Shown: in pieces, positions 34,682 through 43,092 of the stretch
Layout of the letters: every line of letters starts with the position of its first letter
How positions within the stretch are numbered: the first letter of the stretch is position 1
NCBI RefSeq assembly: GCF_011927635.1
Contig: NZ_JAATJB010000001.1
Span: 434,001 to 498,000, forward strand
DNA length: 64,000 nucleotides
Origin: Sphingomonas trueperi
Lineage (GTDB): Bacteria > Pseudomonadota > Alphaproteobacteria > Sphingomonadales > Sphingomonadaceae
Direction of reading: 5' to 3'
The notes under the pieces: generated by a model
Databases searched by the model: none
What the model was told of the DNA's origin: nothing
The model's input: the letters and a program-made list of their open reading frames with translations, nothing else
Translations under genes and position numbers: made by a program

Positions 34682-35287
34682 TTATCCACCCGCAGGCGGC
34701 GCGAGGCAAGCGATGACGTTCCGTACGCAATCTTCCGTAACCTGCAGGCCTTCGCCGGTGGGGATGACGAAATCGGCGCGGGCGCGTTTCTCGGCGTCGG
34801 GCATTTGCCGCGCGAGGATGGCGTCGAAGCGTTCCGCGGTCATGCCGGGGCGGGCGAGGACGCGGTTACGCTGCACCTCAGGCGGAGCGGAGACGACGGC
34901 GATCTTGTCGACATGCCGCCAGCCGCCGGCCTCGAACAGCAATGGTACGTCAAGAACGACCAGCGGCGCATCGGCGTGGGCCGCCAGGAACGACTCGCGC
35001 GCCTCGGCGACGGCGGGGTGCAGGATCGCTTCGAGTCGGGCGAAGGCGGTGGGGTCGGCCATCACCGCCTCGCGCAGCAGCGTGCGATTCACCCCGAGTT
35101 CTGTGGTCGTGTCCGGAAACTCGGCTTCGATCGCCGCGACCGCCGCGCCGCTCGGGCCCTGGAGGTGGTGGACGGTCGCATCGGCGTCGAACACCGGCAC
35201 GCCGTCGGCGGCGAACATCGCCGCGACGGTCGACTTGCCCATGCCGATCGAGCCGGTGAGCCCGAGCACGATCGGCCGCCTGCTCAT
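34682..35287 (-). CDS. coaE: Dephospho-CoA kinase
   Basis: 201 aa. The P-loop LTGSIGMGKSTVAAMF, then PVFDADATVHHL, LDVPLLFEAGG and the lid region RVLARPGMTAERFDAILARQMP are all diagnostic. It phosphorylates dephospho-CoA to CoA in the last step of CoA synthesis. The start overlaps the aroE stop as ATGA. Confidence 0.95.
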   Translation of the reverse strand: MSRRPIVLGLTGSIGMGKSTVAAMFAADGVPVFDADATVHHLQGPSGAAVAAIEAEFPDTTTELGVNRTLLREAVMADPTAFARLEAILHPAVAEARESFLAAHADAPLVVLDVPLLFEAGGWRHVDKIAVVSAPPEVQRNRVLARPGMTAERFDAILARQMPDAEKRARADFVIPTGEGLQVTEDCVRNVIACLAPPAGG

Positions 35288-36093
35288 GCAGTGAGCAGCG
35301 CGCGCAGTTCCTCGTCGCGATCGCGCGGGGGTTCGGCGCCGAAGAAGAGCTCGAAGGCGAGCGCGGCCTGGCCGACCAGCATCTCGAGGCCGTCCACCGT
35401 GTCCAGCTCGCGGTCGCGCGCCTGGGCGAGCAGCGGCGTCTCGAGCGGGGCGTAGACGATGTCGTAGACCACGGCATGTTCGGGCAGCGGATCGAGATCG
35501 AGGTCGAGCGGCGGCTGGCCGCCCATACCGAGCGGGCTGGCGTTCACCAGCAGATCGGCCGCGGGCAGGGGCGCGCCGATCGGAAGCGCGTCGCCCTTCA
35601 CCCCGAAACTGGAGAGCAGCGCCGCCGCCTTGAGGACATTGCGGTTGAGGACCGTCACCCGGCCGATGCCAACGCGAGACAATGCGAACAGCACCGCACG
35701 CGCGCCGCCGCCCGCGCCGACCACCACCGCGTGGCGGCCTTCGAGTTCCAGCCCGGCGATCGGCGAGAAGAAGCCGCCGGCATCGGTGTTGGTGCCGATC
35801 AGCGCGCCGTCCTCACCGCGAATCACCGTATTCATCGCGCCGATCGTGCTGCGCACGCCCCCGGGATCGCCGACCAGGTCCATCACCGCCAGCTTGTGCG
35901 GAATCGTGACGTTGCAACCGCGCCAGTCGGCGTCGTCCCTGGCGCGGGCGAAATAGCCGGCGAGGTCGTCGCCCAGCACATGGGTGCGGCGATAATCGCC
36001 CTCGATCCCCAGCGCATCGAGCCAGAACTTGTGGATGATCGGCGATTTGGAATGGGAGATCGGATCGCCGATCACCTCGGCATAGCGAGTCAC
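35284..36093 (-). CDS. aroE: Shikimate dehydrogenase
   Basis: 269 aa from a GTG at 36093 that overlaps the maf stop (GTGA). Substrate residues VIGDPISHSKSP and GCNVTIPHK (catalytic Lys), the glycine-rich NADP loop VVGAGGGARAVLFAL and the late motif DTVDGLEMLVGQA are clear. It reduces 3-dehydroshikimate in the aromatic amino acid pathway. Confidence 0.95.
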   Translation of the reverse strand: MTRYAEVIGDPISHSKSPIIHKFWLDALGIEGDYRRTHVLGDDLAGYFARARDDADWRGCNVTIPHKLAVMDLVGDPGGVRSTIGAMNTVIRGEDGALIGTNTDAGGFFSPIAGLELEGRHAVVVGAGGGARAVLFALSRVGIGRVTVLNRNVLKAAALLSSFGVKGDALPIGAPLPAADLLVNASPLGMGGQPPLDLDLDPLPEHAVVYDIVYAPLETPLLAQARDRELDTVDGLEMLVGQAALAFELFFGAEPPRDRDEELRALLTA

Positions 36094-36689
36094 TTGGGCA
36101 TCACTCCCCGGGTGCGCAGATAGTCGAGAATCGGCAGCAGCGGCATGCCGAGGATGGTGAAATGGCTGCCGTCGGTCCGGCTGAAGAGCTGCACGCCGGG
36201 CCCCTCGATCCGGAAGCAGCCGACGCAACCGGCGATCGCCGGCCATTCGACATCGAGGTAGGATTCGATGAACGCCTCGCTCAGCGGGCGGACGTGGAGC
36301 CGGGCGCGATCGACATGCCGCCACACCGGTCGGCCGCCCTCGGCGATCACCGCCGCGCTGTAGATGTCGTGGGTCTTGCCCGACATGCGCTGGAGATGGT
36401 CGCGCGCCTGTTCGCGGGTCTCGGGCTTGTCGAGCAGGCTGCCATCGTCGAGCGCGACGAGCGAGTCGCCCCCCAGCACCAGGGCCTGCGGGGCCATGCG
36501 CGAAACCTTGAGCGCCTTCAGCTCGGCGAGCGCATCGGCGAGGTCGCGCGGGGACGTACCCTCGGCGAGCAGCGATTGCTTCGCGCTGGCCTCATCGACC
36601 AGCGCCGGCAGCGCCTCGTGCGCCACGCCTGCGGCATCGAGCATTGCCCGGCGCGAGGCGCTCTGGGAGGCAAGGACTAGAGTCGGCAT
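36090..36689 (-). CDS. maf: Maf-type nucleoside triphosphate pyrophosphatase
   Basis: 199 aa. Family features are LVLASQSASRRAMLDAAGV, VLGGDSLVALDDG, LDKPETREQARDHLQRMSGKTH and the ending GMPLLPILDYLRTRG. It hydrolyses non-canonical or methylated nucleotides (YceF-type specificity is possible). Its first base overlaps the ppsR stop (TAATG), so it is translationally coupled. Confidence 0.93.
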   Translation of the reverse strand: MPTLVLASQSASRRAMLDAAGVAHEALPALVDEASAKQSLLAEGTSPRDLADALAELKALKVSRMAPQALVLGGDSLVALDDGSLLDKPETREQARDHLQRMSGKTHDIYSAAVIAEGGRPVWRHVDRARLHVRPLSEAFIESYLDVEWPAIAGCVGCFRIEGPGVQLFSRTDGSHFTILGMPLLPILDYLRTRGVMPK

Positions 36690-37504
36690 TATCGGCGGTC
36701 CATTTCACGGTCGTTGCACAGCTGGATGATCGCGGCCGCGGTCTCCTCGATCGAGCGGCGGGTGACGTCGATCACCGGCCAGCCGTTGTCGGCGAACATC
36801 CGGCGGGCAAAGGCGATCTCGCGCTGCACCGCTTCCTGGTCGACATAGTCGGTCTCGGGCGCCTGGTTGAGCGAGAGCAGCCGGTTGCGGCGGATCTGCA
36901 CCAGCCGGTCGGCGCTGGTGGTGAGCCCGACGATCAGCGGCCGCTGGAGCTGGAACAGCTTGGCCGGGGGCGGGGACTCGACCACGATCGGGATGTTCGA
37001 CACCTTGTAACCGCGATTGGCGAGATAGATCGAGGTCGGCGTCTTCGACGAACGCGACACGCCGGCGAGCAAAATGTCGCTTTCCTCCCAATCCTCCCAG
37101 CCGATGCCGTCGTCATGCGCGATGGTGAACTGGATCGCGTCGACGCGAGCGAAATAGGCGGCATCGAGCATGTGCTGGCGGCCCGGCCGCGCCTTGGCTT
37201 CCTGGCCGAGGAGATTGGACAGCGCATGGCTCACCTGGTCGAGCGGCGCGATCGCCGGGAGCCCCAGCGCGCGGCAGCGCGTCTCGAGCATGCGGCGGAT
37301 GTCGCGATTGACCAATGTGTAGATCACCAGCCCGGGGTTCTGCGCGATCTCCTGCAGGATGCGTTCCAGATGCGCCTCGCTGCGCACCATCGGCCAGAAA
37401 TGGCGCAGCGGCTCGACATCGTCGAACTGCGCCAGCGCCGCCTTGGCGATGTTTTCCAGGGTCTCGCCGGTGGAGTCCGAGAGCAGGTGCAGGTGCAGCC
37501 GCAT
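36689..37504 (-). CDS. ppsR: Pyruvate,phosphate dikinase / PEP synthase regulatory protein (DUF299)
   Basis: 271 aa from the ATG at 37504. It starts MRLHLHLLSDSTGETLENIA, as is usual for this family, and has the P-loop GVSRSSKTPTSIYLANRGYK. It is an ADP-dependent kinase and phosphorylase that switches PPDK or PEP synthase off and on. It heads the leftward maf-aroE-coaE-dnaQ operon. Its homologue borders the origin in Rickettsia and Caulobacter (RP001 there), an important clue to the next region. Confidence 0.93.
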   Translation of the reverse strand: MRLHLHLLSDSTGETLENIAKAALAQFDDVEPLRHFWPMVRSEAHLERILQEIAQNPGLVIYTLVNRDIRRMLETRCRALGLPAIAPLDQVSHALSNLLGQEAKARPGRQHMLDAAYFARVDAIQFTIAHDDGIGWEDWEESDILLAGVSRSSKTPTSIYLANRGYKVSNIPIVVESPPPAKLFQLQRPLIVGLTTSADRLVQIRRNRLLSLNQAPETDYVDQEAVQREIAFARRMFADNGWPVIDVTRRSIEETAAAIIQLCNDREMDRR

Positions 37505-37806
37505 CAGGCTGGGGACCGATCTGTGCATAACATGGCGAACAAGCGGTAGCGTAACCGCGGCATCCGGCCAACCCGCCCGATTCCGCGATTCAGCTGGTGA
37601 TTCGTCCACAGCCGCATCCCCAGCTTGTGCTTTCCATGCACAGCCTGTGAGTCTTGTGGACAGTTTTTCCGAATCCGTGCGATTCCGCATGGCAGCAGGA
37701 GTCAAATTGTTGGCAACTGACTCACATCGCCATAAGCCCCGGCTTTCACCGGCCAACAGACTCCAACATCCTGAGAATCGAATCTTCTAGTAGTGGGATC
37801 CCGGCT
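37505..37806. other. Probable chromosomal replication origin (oriC) between ppsR and hemE
   Basis: A 302-bp gap separates divergent genes. TGTGCATAA at 37522-37530 is a full match to TTATNCACA on the minus strand. Weaker boxes are CCATGCACA (37634), TCGTCCACA (37602) and TGTGGACAG (37655). GANTC, the CcrM methylation site, occurs 11 times from 37579 to 37784, where about one would be expected. Flanking genes are transcribed away from this gap on both sides, and parAB with parS lie 7-12 kb to the right. The origin of Caulobacter lies in the same place. No CtrA-type TTAA-N7-TTAA was seen. Confidence 0.75.
37522..37530 (-). promoter_or_regulatory. DnaA box (TTATGCACA)
   Basis: It agrees at every position with the general consensus TTATNCACA, read on the minus strand. 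It lies 18 bp upstream of the ppsR start. Confidence 0.6.
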
Positions 37807-38838
37807 CTGACTCTTCGCGCATCCAAGCCGCTGCTCGCGACCCTTCGAGGGACTCGCCAGCCCATTCCGCCCGTCTGGCTCATGCGCCAGGCCGGCCGAT
37901 ACCTGCCCGAATATCGTGCGCTCCGTGCCGAGAAGGGGGGATTCCTCGCGCTCGCGATGGATTCCGACGCGGCGGCCGAAATCACGCTGCAGCCGATCCG
38001 CCGCTTCGGCATGGACGGCGCGATCTTGTTTTCCGACATCCTCGTGGTGCCGATGGCGCTGGGCCAGAAGCTGTGGTTCGAGACCGGCGAAGGCCCCAGA
38101 CTCGCCCCGACGGTGACCGCGAGGGACGTGCTCGACAGCTTCGATGCAGATTCCAGCGTCCTGGAGCCCATCTACGGCACGATTCGACGCGTGAAGGCCT
38201 CCCTGGACCCCTCGACCACCCTCCTGGGCTTTGCGGGCTCCCCCTGGACCGTGGCGACGTACATGATTGCCGGCCAAGGCAGCCGCGAGCAGGCCGAGGC
38301 CCGCCGCCTTGCCTATCGCGACGAGGGCCTGATGCAGGCGCTAGTCGATCGCATCGCCGACCAGACCATCGCCTATCTGCGGGCCCAGGCCGAAGCCGGG
38401 GTCGAGGCGGTGCAGCTGTTCGACAGCTGGGCCGGCAGTCTCAGCCCCGCCCAGTTCGAACGCTGGGTGATCGCCCCCAACGCGCGGATCGTGGCCGCCG
38501 TTCGGGATCTGGTGCCCGTGATTGGATTCCCGAAGGGGGCAGGGGGCAAGCTCGCCGCCTATGCTCGCGAAACCGGAGTCGATGCGATCGGACTCGATGA
38601 GACGGTCGACCCTGCATGGGCGAACGCAGTGTTGCCGGAAGGACTGCCGGTACAGGGCAACCTCGATCCGCTGGCGCTGATCACCGGCGGCACGGTGCTC
38701 GATCATGCGATCGATCGGATCCTCGCGGCCTTTCCGGAGCGGCCCCATGTGTTCAATCTGGGCCACGGTATCCTGCCCGACACGCCGATCGCGCATGTCG
38801 AGCAGCTGCTGGGCCGCGTACGAGGAACCGCAGCATGA
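37807..38838 (+). CDS. hemE: Uroporphyrinogen decarboxylase
   Basis: The enzyme decarboxylates uroporphyrinogen III to coproporphyrinogen III. Similarity begins at SKPLLATLRG and runs through the active-site PPVWLMRQAGRYLPEYRALR, then DGAILFSDILVVPMALG and FPKGAGG to the end at 38838. The start is uncertain: no ATG, GTG or TTG lies in frame near the expected site. The CTG at 37807 would give 343 aa, the usual length. The nearest canonical option is a TTG at 37654, which would add 51 residues without similarity across the origin region. It is coupled to hemJ by ATGA. Confidence 0.9.
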   Translation: MTLRASKPLLATLRGTRQPIPPVWLMRQAGRYLPEYRALRAEKGGFLALAMDSDAAAEITLQPIRRFGMDGAILFSDILVVPMALGQKLWFETGEGPRLAPTVTARDVLDSFDADSSVLEPIYGTIRRVKASLDPSTTLLGFAGSPWTVATYMIAGQGSREQAEARRLAYRDEGLMQALVDRIADQTIAYLRAQAEAGVEAVQLFDSWAGSLSPAQFERWVIAPNARIVAAVRDLVPVIGFPKGAGGKLAAYARETGVDAIGLDETVDPAWANAVLPEGLPVQGNLDPLALITGGTVLDHAIDRILAAFPERPHVFNLGHGILPDTPIAHVEQLLGRVRGTAA

Positions 38839-39287
38839 TCGGCTGGCTGGGCAGTGCCTATCTCTGGGTGAAGGCGTTCCACGTCATCTTCGTGATATTC
38901 TGGATGGCGGGGCTGTTCCTGTTCCCGCGCTACCTGATCCACCACCAGGAGGCGCTCGGCACGCCCGAGGCGGCGGCCTGGGCGAAGCGCGAGGCGCTGC
39001 TCAAGCGGATGATCCTCACGCCTTCGATGCTGATCGTCTGGGTGCTCGGGCTGGCGCTCTCGGCCAATATCGGGCTGTTCGACGGCCAGGCGGGAATCGG
39101 CTGGCTCCATGCCAAGCTGCTGCTCGTCGTGCTGCTCAGCGGCTATCATGGCTGGGCGGTGGGCTATGCGCGGAAGCTGGGCCGGGGGGAGGCGCCGATC
39201 GCGACGCGCACGCTGCGTTTCCTCAACGAAGTACCGGCGCTGGCGCTCGTCTTCATCGTCATCCTCGCCGAGGTGAAGCCGTTCTGA
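38835..39287 (+). CDS. hemJ: Protoporphyrinogen oxidase HemJ (UPF0093)
   Basis: 150 aa with four helices. YLWVKAFHVIFVIFWMAGLFLFPRYLIHH has the conserved His and Arg of HemJ, and LHAKLLLVVLLSGYHGW has the Lys and His that follow. It oxidises protoporphyrinogen IX in alphaproteobacteria lacking HemG/HemY. The ATG overlaps the hemE stop (ATGA), so two haem steps are coded together. About 175 bp follow before rho. Confidence 0.92.
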   Translation: MIGWLGSAYLWVKAFHVIFVIFWMAGLFLFPRYLIHHQEALGTPEAAAWAKREALLKRMILTPSMLIVWVLGLALSANIGLFDGQAGIGWLHAKLLLVVLLSGYHGWAVGYARKLGRGEAPIATRTLRFLNEVPALALVFIVILAEVKPF

Positions 39288-39462
39288 GAAGTACTGCGAT
39301 TCGGCGAGGTAATCTGCGCCGAATCGCAGTTGACTTGGGGCAACCCGCTACCTAATTTTGTTGGCGTGTGCCGAGCCCGGTGCATCCTTCCTTCAAGCAT
39401 CGACTCCTGCGCGTACACATCGCCGATCGACGCTCTCCCCCCTTAGAATTTCCGGACCTTCC

Positions 39463-40719
39463 ATGCATCTCAAGGACCTCAAGAAAACCGCCCCCGCCGA
39501 GCTGGTCACCATGGCCGAGGCACTGGGCGTCGAGAGCGCGTCGACGCTGCGCAAGCAGGACCTGCTCTTCGCCATCCTCAAGGCCCAGGCCGAGCAGGGT
39601 GACCAGATCATGGGCGAAGGCACGATCGAAGTGCTGCCCGACGGCTTCGGTTTCCTCCGCTCGCCCGAAGCGAACTATCTCGCCGGCCCCGACGACATCT
39701 ATGTCAGCCCCAACCAGGTCCGGAAGTTCGGCCTGCGCACCGGCGACACGGTGGAAGGCGAGATCCGCGGGCCGAAGGACGGCGAACGCTATTTCGCGCT
39801 CACCAAGCTGGTGAAGGTCAATTTCGACGATCCCGATGCGGTGCGCCACCGCGTCAACTTCGACAACCTGACCCCGCTCTATCCAGAGCAGAAGCTGCGC
39901 CTCGACACGCTCGACCCCACGGTCAAGGACAAGTCGGCCCGCGTGATCGACATCGTCGCACCGCAGGGCAAGGGCCAGCGCGCGCTGATCGTCGCGCCGC
40001 CGCGCGTCGGTAAGACCGTGCTGCTGCAGAACATCGCCAAGGCGATCACCGACAACCATCCCGAAGTCTTCCTCATCGTGCTGCTCATTGACGAGCGCCC
40101 GGAAGAAGTCACCGACATGCAGCGTTCGGTGAAGGGCGAAGTGATCAGCTCGACCTTCGACGAGCCGGCCACGCGCCACGTGCAGGTCGCCGAAATGGTG
40201 ATCGAAAAGGCCAAGCGCCTGGTCGAGCACAAGAAGGACGTGGTGATCCTGCTTGACTCGATCACCCGCCTCGGCCGCGCCTACAACACCGTGGTGCCGA
40301 GCTCGGGCAAGGTGCTGACCGGCGGTGTCGACGCCAACGCACTGCAGCGTCCGAAGCGCTTCTTCGGTGCTGCCCGCAACATCGAGGAAGGCGGCTCGCT
40401 TTCGATCATCGCCACCGCGCTGATCGATACCGGCAGCCGCATGGACGAAGTGATCTTCGAAGAGTTCAAGGGCACCGGCAACTCGGAAATCGTCCTCGAC
40501 CGCAAGGTGGCGGACAAGCGCATCTTCCCGGCGCTCGACGTCGGCAAGTCGGGCACCCGCAAGGAAGAGTTGCTGGTCGAAAAGGCCAAGCTCACCAAGA
40601 TGTGGGTGCTGCGCCGCATCCTGATGCAGATGGGCACCATCGACGCGATGGAATTCCTGCTCGACAAGATGAAGGACTCGAAGACCAACGAGGACTTCTT
40701 CGACAGCATGAATCAGTAA
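39463..40719 (+). CDS. rho: Transcription termination factor Rho
   Basis: 418 aa from the ATG at 39463, the normal length. The N-terminal Rho-N part begins [21 protein letters not shown]. The RNA-binding cold-shock-like domain has [25 protein letters not shown]. The ATPase has [14 protein letters not shown] (Walker A), [10 protein letters not shown] (Walker B), and the Q and R loops near [14 protein letters not shown]. It is a hexameric RNA helicase ending transcription. The 175-bp leader (39288-39462) could serve autoregulation, as known for rho genes, but no specific element was seen. Confidence 0.97.
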   Translation: MHLKDLKKTAPAELVTMAEALGVESASTLRKQDLLFAILKAQAEQGDQIMGEGTIEVLPDGFGFLRSPEANYLAGPDDIYVSPNQVRKFGLRTGDTVEGEIRGPKDGERYFALTKLVKVNFDDPDAVRHRVNFDNLTPLYPEQKLRLDTLDPTVKDKSARVIDIVAPQGKGQRALIVAPPRVGKTVLLQNIAKAITDNHPEVFLIVLLIDERPEEVTDMQRSVKGEVISSTFDEPATRHVQVAEMVIEKAKRLVEHKKDVVILLDSITRLGRAYNTVVPSSGKVLTGGVDANALQRPKRFFGAARNIEEGGSLSIIATALIDTGSRMDEVIFEEFKGTGNSEIVLDRKVADKRIFPALDVGKSGTRKEELLVEKAKLTKMWVLRRILMQMGTIDAMEFLLDKMKDSKTNEDFFDSMNQ

Positions 40720-40749
40720 CGCACGGGTTTCCGACCGCTATTTTGGAGG

Positions 40750-40776
40750 GGCCGGGCCGTGCTGCCCGGCCTTTTT
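40750..40776 (+). terminator. Terminator after rho
   Basis: GGCCGGGC, loop CGTGCT, GCCCGGCC followed by TTTTTG lies about 30 bp past the rho stop codon. Confidence 0.85.
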
Positions 40777-40855
40777 GCGTTAGGGGTAATGGAACGTCTC
40801 GGCTCGGGCATGCGTAGGCGTTGCGTACGCCGATCAGGGCGCTAGGGTTTTTGGC

Positions 40856-41575
40856 ATGATCGATCTTCTTCTCAGCGCCGCCGCGGGCGGTATCGGCTCC
40901 CCGCTCGACATCTGGCAGCACATCGTCGCCGATTTCTCCAACCTCGGCGATCCGGCGGCACTCGCCGCCTTTGGCTCGGTTCTGATGATCGACCTGGTGC
41001 TGGCGGGCGACAATGCCATTGTCGTCGGCGCGCTGGCGGCGGGGCTGCCGGCGGACCAGCGCAAGAAGGTGATCCTGATCGGCATCGGCGCGGCGCTGGT
41101 GCTGCGCATCGCCTTCGCGCTGATCGTCAGCTGGCTCATGGGCATCGTCGGGCTGATCTTCGCGGGCGGGCTGCTGCTGCTCTGGGTCAGCTGGAAGTTC
41201 TGGCGTGAGATCCGCCATGGCGGTGAAAGCGCCGGCTCGGAGGAGATCGAAGGCGACGAGCATTCGGGCGTGCGTTCGGCGCGCAGCTTTGCCGGGGCCG
41301 CCTGGGCGGTTGCGGTCGCGGACGTCTCGATGAGCCTCGACAATGTCTTGGCCGTTGCGGGCGCCGCGCGCGAGCATCCGGGGATTCTGGTGGTCGGGCT
41401 GCTGCTGTCGGTGGCGCTGATGGGGCTCGCGGCGAACCTGATCGCCAAGCTGATCGATCGCCACCGCTGGATCGCCTATTTCGGCCTGGCGGTGATCGTC
41501 TTCGTCGCGTGCAAGATGATCTACGAAGGCTGGGTGGGCACGCCTGGCACCGCGGGCATCACCAGCTTATTCTGA
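40856..41575 (+). CDS. TerC family integral membrane protein (YjbE-like)
   Basis: 239 aa with about seven helices. TerC hallmarks with membrane Asp residues appear twice: LMIDLVLAGDNAIVVGALAAGLP in helix 1 and AVAVADVSMSLDNVLAVAGAA in the second half. A charged cytosolic loop (about residues 118-145) separates the halves. Family members are tied to metal efflux, especially Mn, coupled to secretion. Here the substrate is unproven. A strong hairpin follows the stop codon. Confidence 0.88.
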   Translation: MIDLLLSAAAGGIGSPLDIWQHIVADFSNLGDPAALAAFGSVLMIDLVLAGDNAIVVGALAAGLPADQRKKVILIGIGAALVLRIAFALIVSWLMGIVGLIFAGGLLLLWVSWKFWREIRHGGESAGSEEIEGDEHSGVRSARSFAGAAWAVAVADVSMSLDNVLAVAGAAREHPGILVVGLLLSVALMGLAANLIAKLIDRHRWIAYFGLAVIVFVACKMIYEGWVGTPGTAGITSLF

Positions 41576-41583
41576 TGCCCAGG

Positions 41584-41610
41584 ACCCCTCCCTGCTCGGC
41601 AGGGAGGGGT
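41584..41610. repeat. GC-rich hairpin (dispersed palindrome, copy 4)
   Basis: ACCCCTCCCTGC, loop TCG, GCAGGGAGGGGT is a perfect 12-bp hairpin between the convergent terC and dienelactone-hydrolase genes. It has the same C4TC3 core as the copy at 16277. Confidence 0.65.
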
Positions 41611-41620
41611 GAGCAAGGCC

Positions 41621-42316
41621 TCAGCCCAGGTTGGCGGCGAAGAACTCCGCAGTGCGCTTGTCGGCGAGCTGCGCGGCCTCTTCCGACCGGCGTTTGCCGA
41701 GCTCGGCGGCGAAGCCATGGTCCTCGCCCGGATAGTCGAACAGCGTGACCTTGGGGTGACCGTCCAGACCCTCGTGCATCTTCGCTTGTACCTCAGGCGG
41801 AACGAAATGGTCGGCGACCGGGATATGTAGCATCAGTGGCTTGGCGATGGCGTGCTTCTCGTCGAGCAGCCCGTCGATCCCCACCGCATAATAGGCGACG
41901 CTCGCATCGATGTCGGTTCGTGCCGCGGTCATATAGGCGAGGCGGCCGCCAAGGCAAAAGCCGACGGCACCGACCTTGCCGCCGCCGAGTTCGGCACGCG
42001 CGACCTGGATGGTCGATTCGATGTCGGCGATGCCCTTGTCCTGGTCGAACTTGCCGAACAGGTCCAGCGCCTGCTGGAATTGCTCCGGCACATCGGCGTC
42101 GAGCTCGATACCGGGCTCGAGGCGCCAGAACAGGTCGGGCGCGATAGCCAGATAGCCCTCTTGCGCGAAGTCCTCGCACTTCTGGCGGATGCCGTCGTTC
42201 ACGCCGAAGATTTCCTGGATCACGATGATCGCCGCGCGTGGGGTGCCCTCGGGACGCGCGACATAGGCGGAGAAGCTGCCGGTCTCGTCCAGGGCGTCGA
42301 TCGTCAGAGTGCTCAT
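41621..42316 (-). CDS. Dienelactone hydrolase family protein
   Basis: 231 aa, cytosolic alpha/beta hydrolase. The catalytic triad is visible: nucleophile Cys in GAVGFCLGGRLAY, Asp in HIPVADHFVPPE and His in DYPGEDHGFAAE. VIQEIFGVNDGIRQKCEDFAQEGYLAIAPDLF is the typical N-terminal part. The true substrate may not be dienelactone, since no chlorocatechol genes are near. The start overlaps the stop of the ogt-type gene (ATGA). Confidence 0.92.
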   Translation of the reverse strand: MSTLTIDALDETGSFSAYVARPEGTPRAAIIVIQEIFGVNDGIRQKCEDFAQEGYLAIAPDLFWRLEPGIELDADVPEQFQQALDLFGKFDQDKGIADIESTIQVARAELGGGKVGAVGFCLGGRLAYMTAARTDIDASVAYYAVGIDGLLDEKHAIAKPLMLHIPVADHFVPPEVQAKMHEGLDGHPKVTLFDYPGEDHGFAAELGKRRSEEAAQLADKRTAEFFAANLG

Positions 42317-42798
42317 AGCAGATAGTCTCCGGTTAGGCGCCGCTCATGCTCGAGCAGCCAGGATTTGGTGATCGGTCCTTGCCCGGCCGAATAGGCGCCG
42401 AGCCCGCCGCCCTGATTCACCACGCGGTGGCAGGGCACAACGAGCGGGAAGGGATTTCGGGCACATAGCTGACCGATTGCGCGGGCGCTTGAGCCCAGCG
42501 CGCGTGAAAGTTCGCCATAGCTGATAACCTTTCCGAACGGCACAGCGATCAGGCCGTCGCGCAGAAACGCGCCGCGCGGTGTGGACGCTGGCGCCAGCGC
42601 CACGTCGAAGTCGCGCCGTTCACCGGCGAACCATTGTTCGAGCTGCTCCGCGGCCGCCCGCACGGCTGCCGCACTGCCGTGGCTGGCGGGGCCTTCGACG
42701 CCGATGGTGATGCGCTCCAGATACCCCTCCTTGCCTTCGATCCGGATCGGGCCGATGGGCGTTGCGATCAGGGCATGGTCGCGCGCATACATGGCCAT
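42313..42798 (-). CDS. ogt: Methylated-DNA-protein-cysteine methyltransferase
   Basis: 161 aa. The active site is VVPCHRVVNQGGGLGAYSAG, with the acceptor Cys in PCHRV. The DNA-binding helix region VPFGKVISYGELSRALGSSARAIGQLCARNP is typical. It removes O6-methyl from guanine by suicide transfer. No Ada-type regulatory domain is present, hence Ogt-like. It is coupled to the dienelactone-hydrolase gene. Confidence 0.93.
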   Translation of the reverse strand: MAMYARDHALIATPIGPIRIEGKEGYLERITIGVEGPASHGSAAAVRAAAEQLEQWFAGERRDFDVALAPASTPRGAFLRDGLIAVPFGKVISYGELSRALGSSARAIGQLCARNPFPLVVPCHRVVNQGGGLGAYSAGQGPITKSWLLEHERRLTGDYLL

Positions 42799-42844
42799 GG
42801 CCTAGCAGGCGGCCGGGGATGCGCTCAAGCGCGGAAGGGTTCAC

Positions 42845-43081
42845 ATGAAGATCAACGTCGAAGTCGAGTGCACGCCGGAAGAAGCGCGCCGCGCCATGGG
42901 ACTGCCCGACCTGACCCCGGTCCATGATCGCTATGTGCAGCTAATGGTGAAGGCGATCGAGAATCACGGCACCCCCGAAGGCTTCGAGCAGATGATGCGC
43001 AGCTGGGCGCCGATGGGCGAGGCGGGGATGAACTTCTGGCGCGGCATGTTTGACGCCGCGACCAAGAAGCCCGGGAGCTGA
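42845..43081 (+). CDS. DUF6489 family small protein
   Basis: 78 aa: MKINVEVECTPEEARRAMGL, then RYVQLMVKAIENHGTPEGFEQMMRSWAPMGEAGMNFWRGMF. It is a small soluble protein conserved beside mnmE in sphingomonads and relatives (DUF6489); function unknown. It is eleven bases upstream of mnmE and probably shares its transcript. The divergent ogt gene starts 46 bp away. Confidence 0.8.
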   Translation: MKINVEVECTPEEARRAMGLPDLTPVHDRYVQLMVKAIENHGTPEGFEQMMRSWAPMGEAGMNFWRGMFDAATKKPGS

Positions 43082-43092
43082 CCACGGCCCGT

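Noticed and set aside
37690..37791. Short plus-strand frame MAAGVKLLATDSHRH in the origin gap
   Set aside because: No ribosome-binding site and no similarity. It ends before hemE and lies among the GANTC sites, so it is not counted as a gene or as the hemE start.
37505..37806. CtrA-type sites (TTAA-N7-TTAA) in the origin
   Set aside because: I looked for them because Caulobacter has them, but none is present on either strand.
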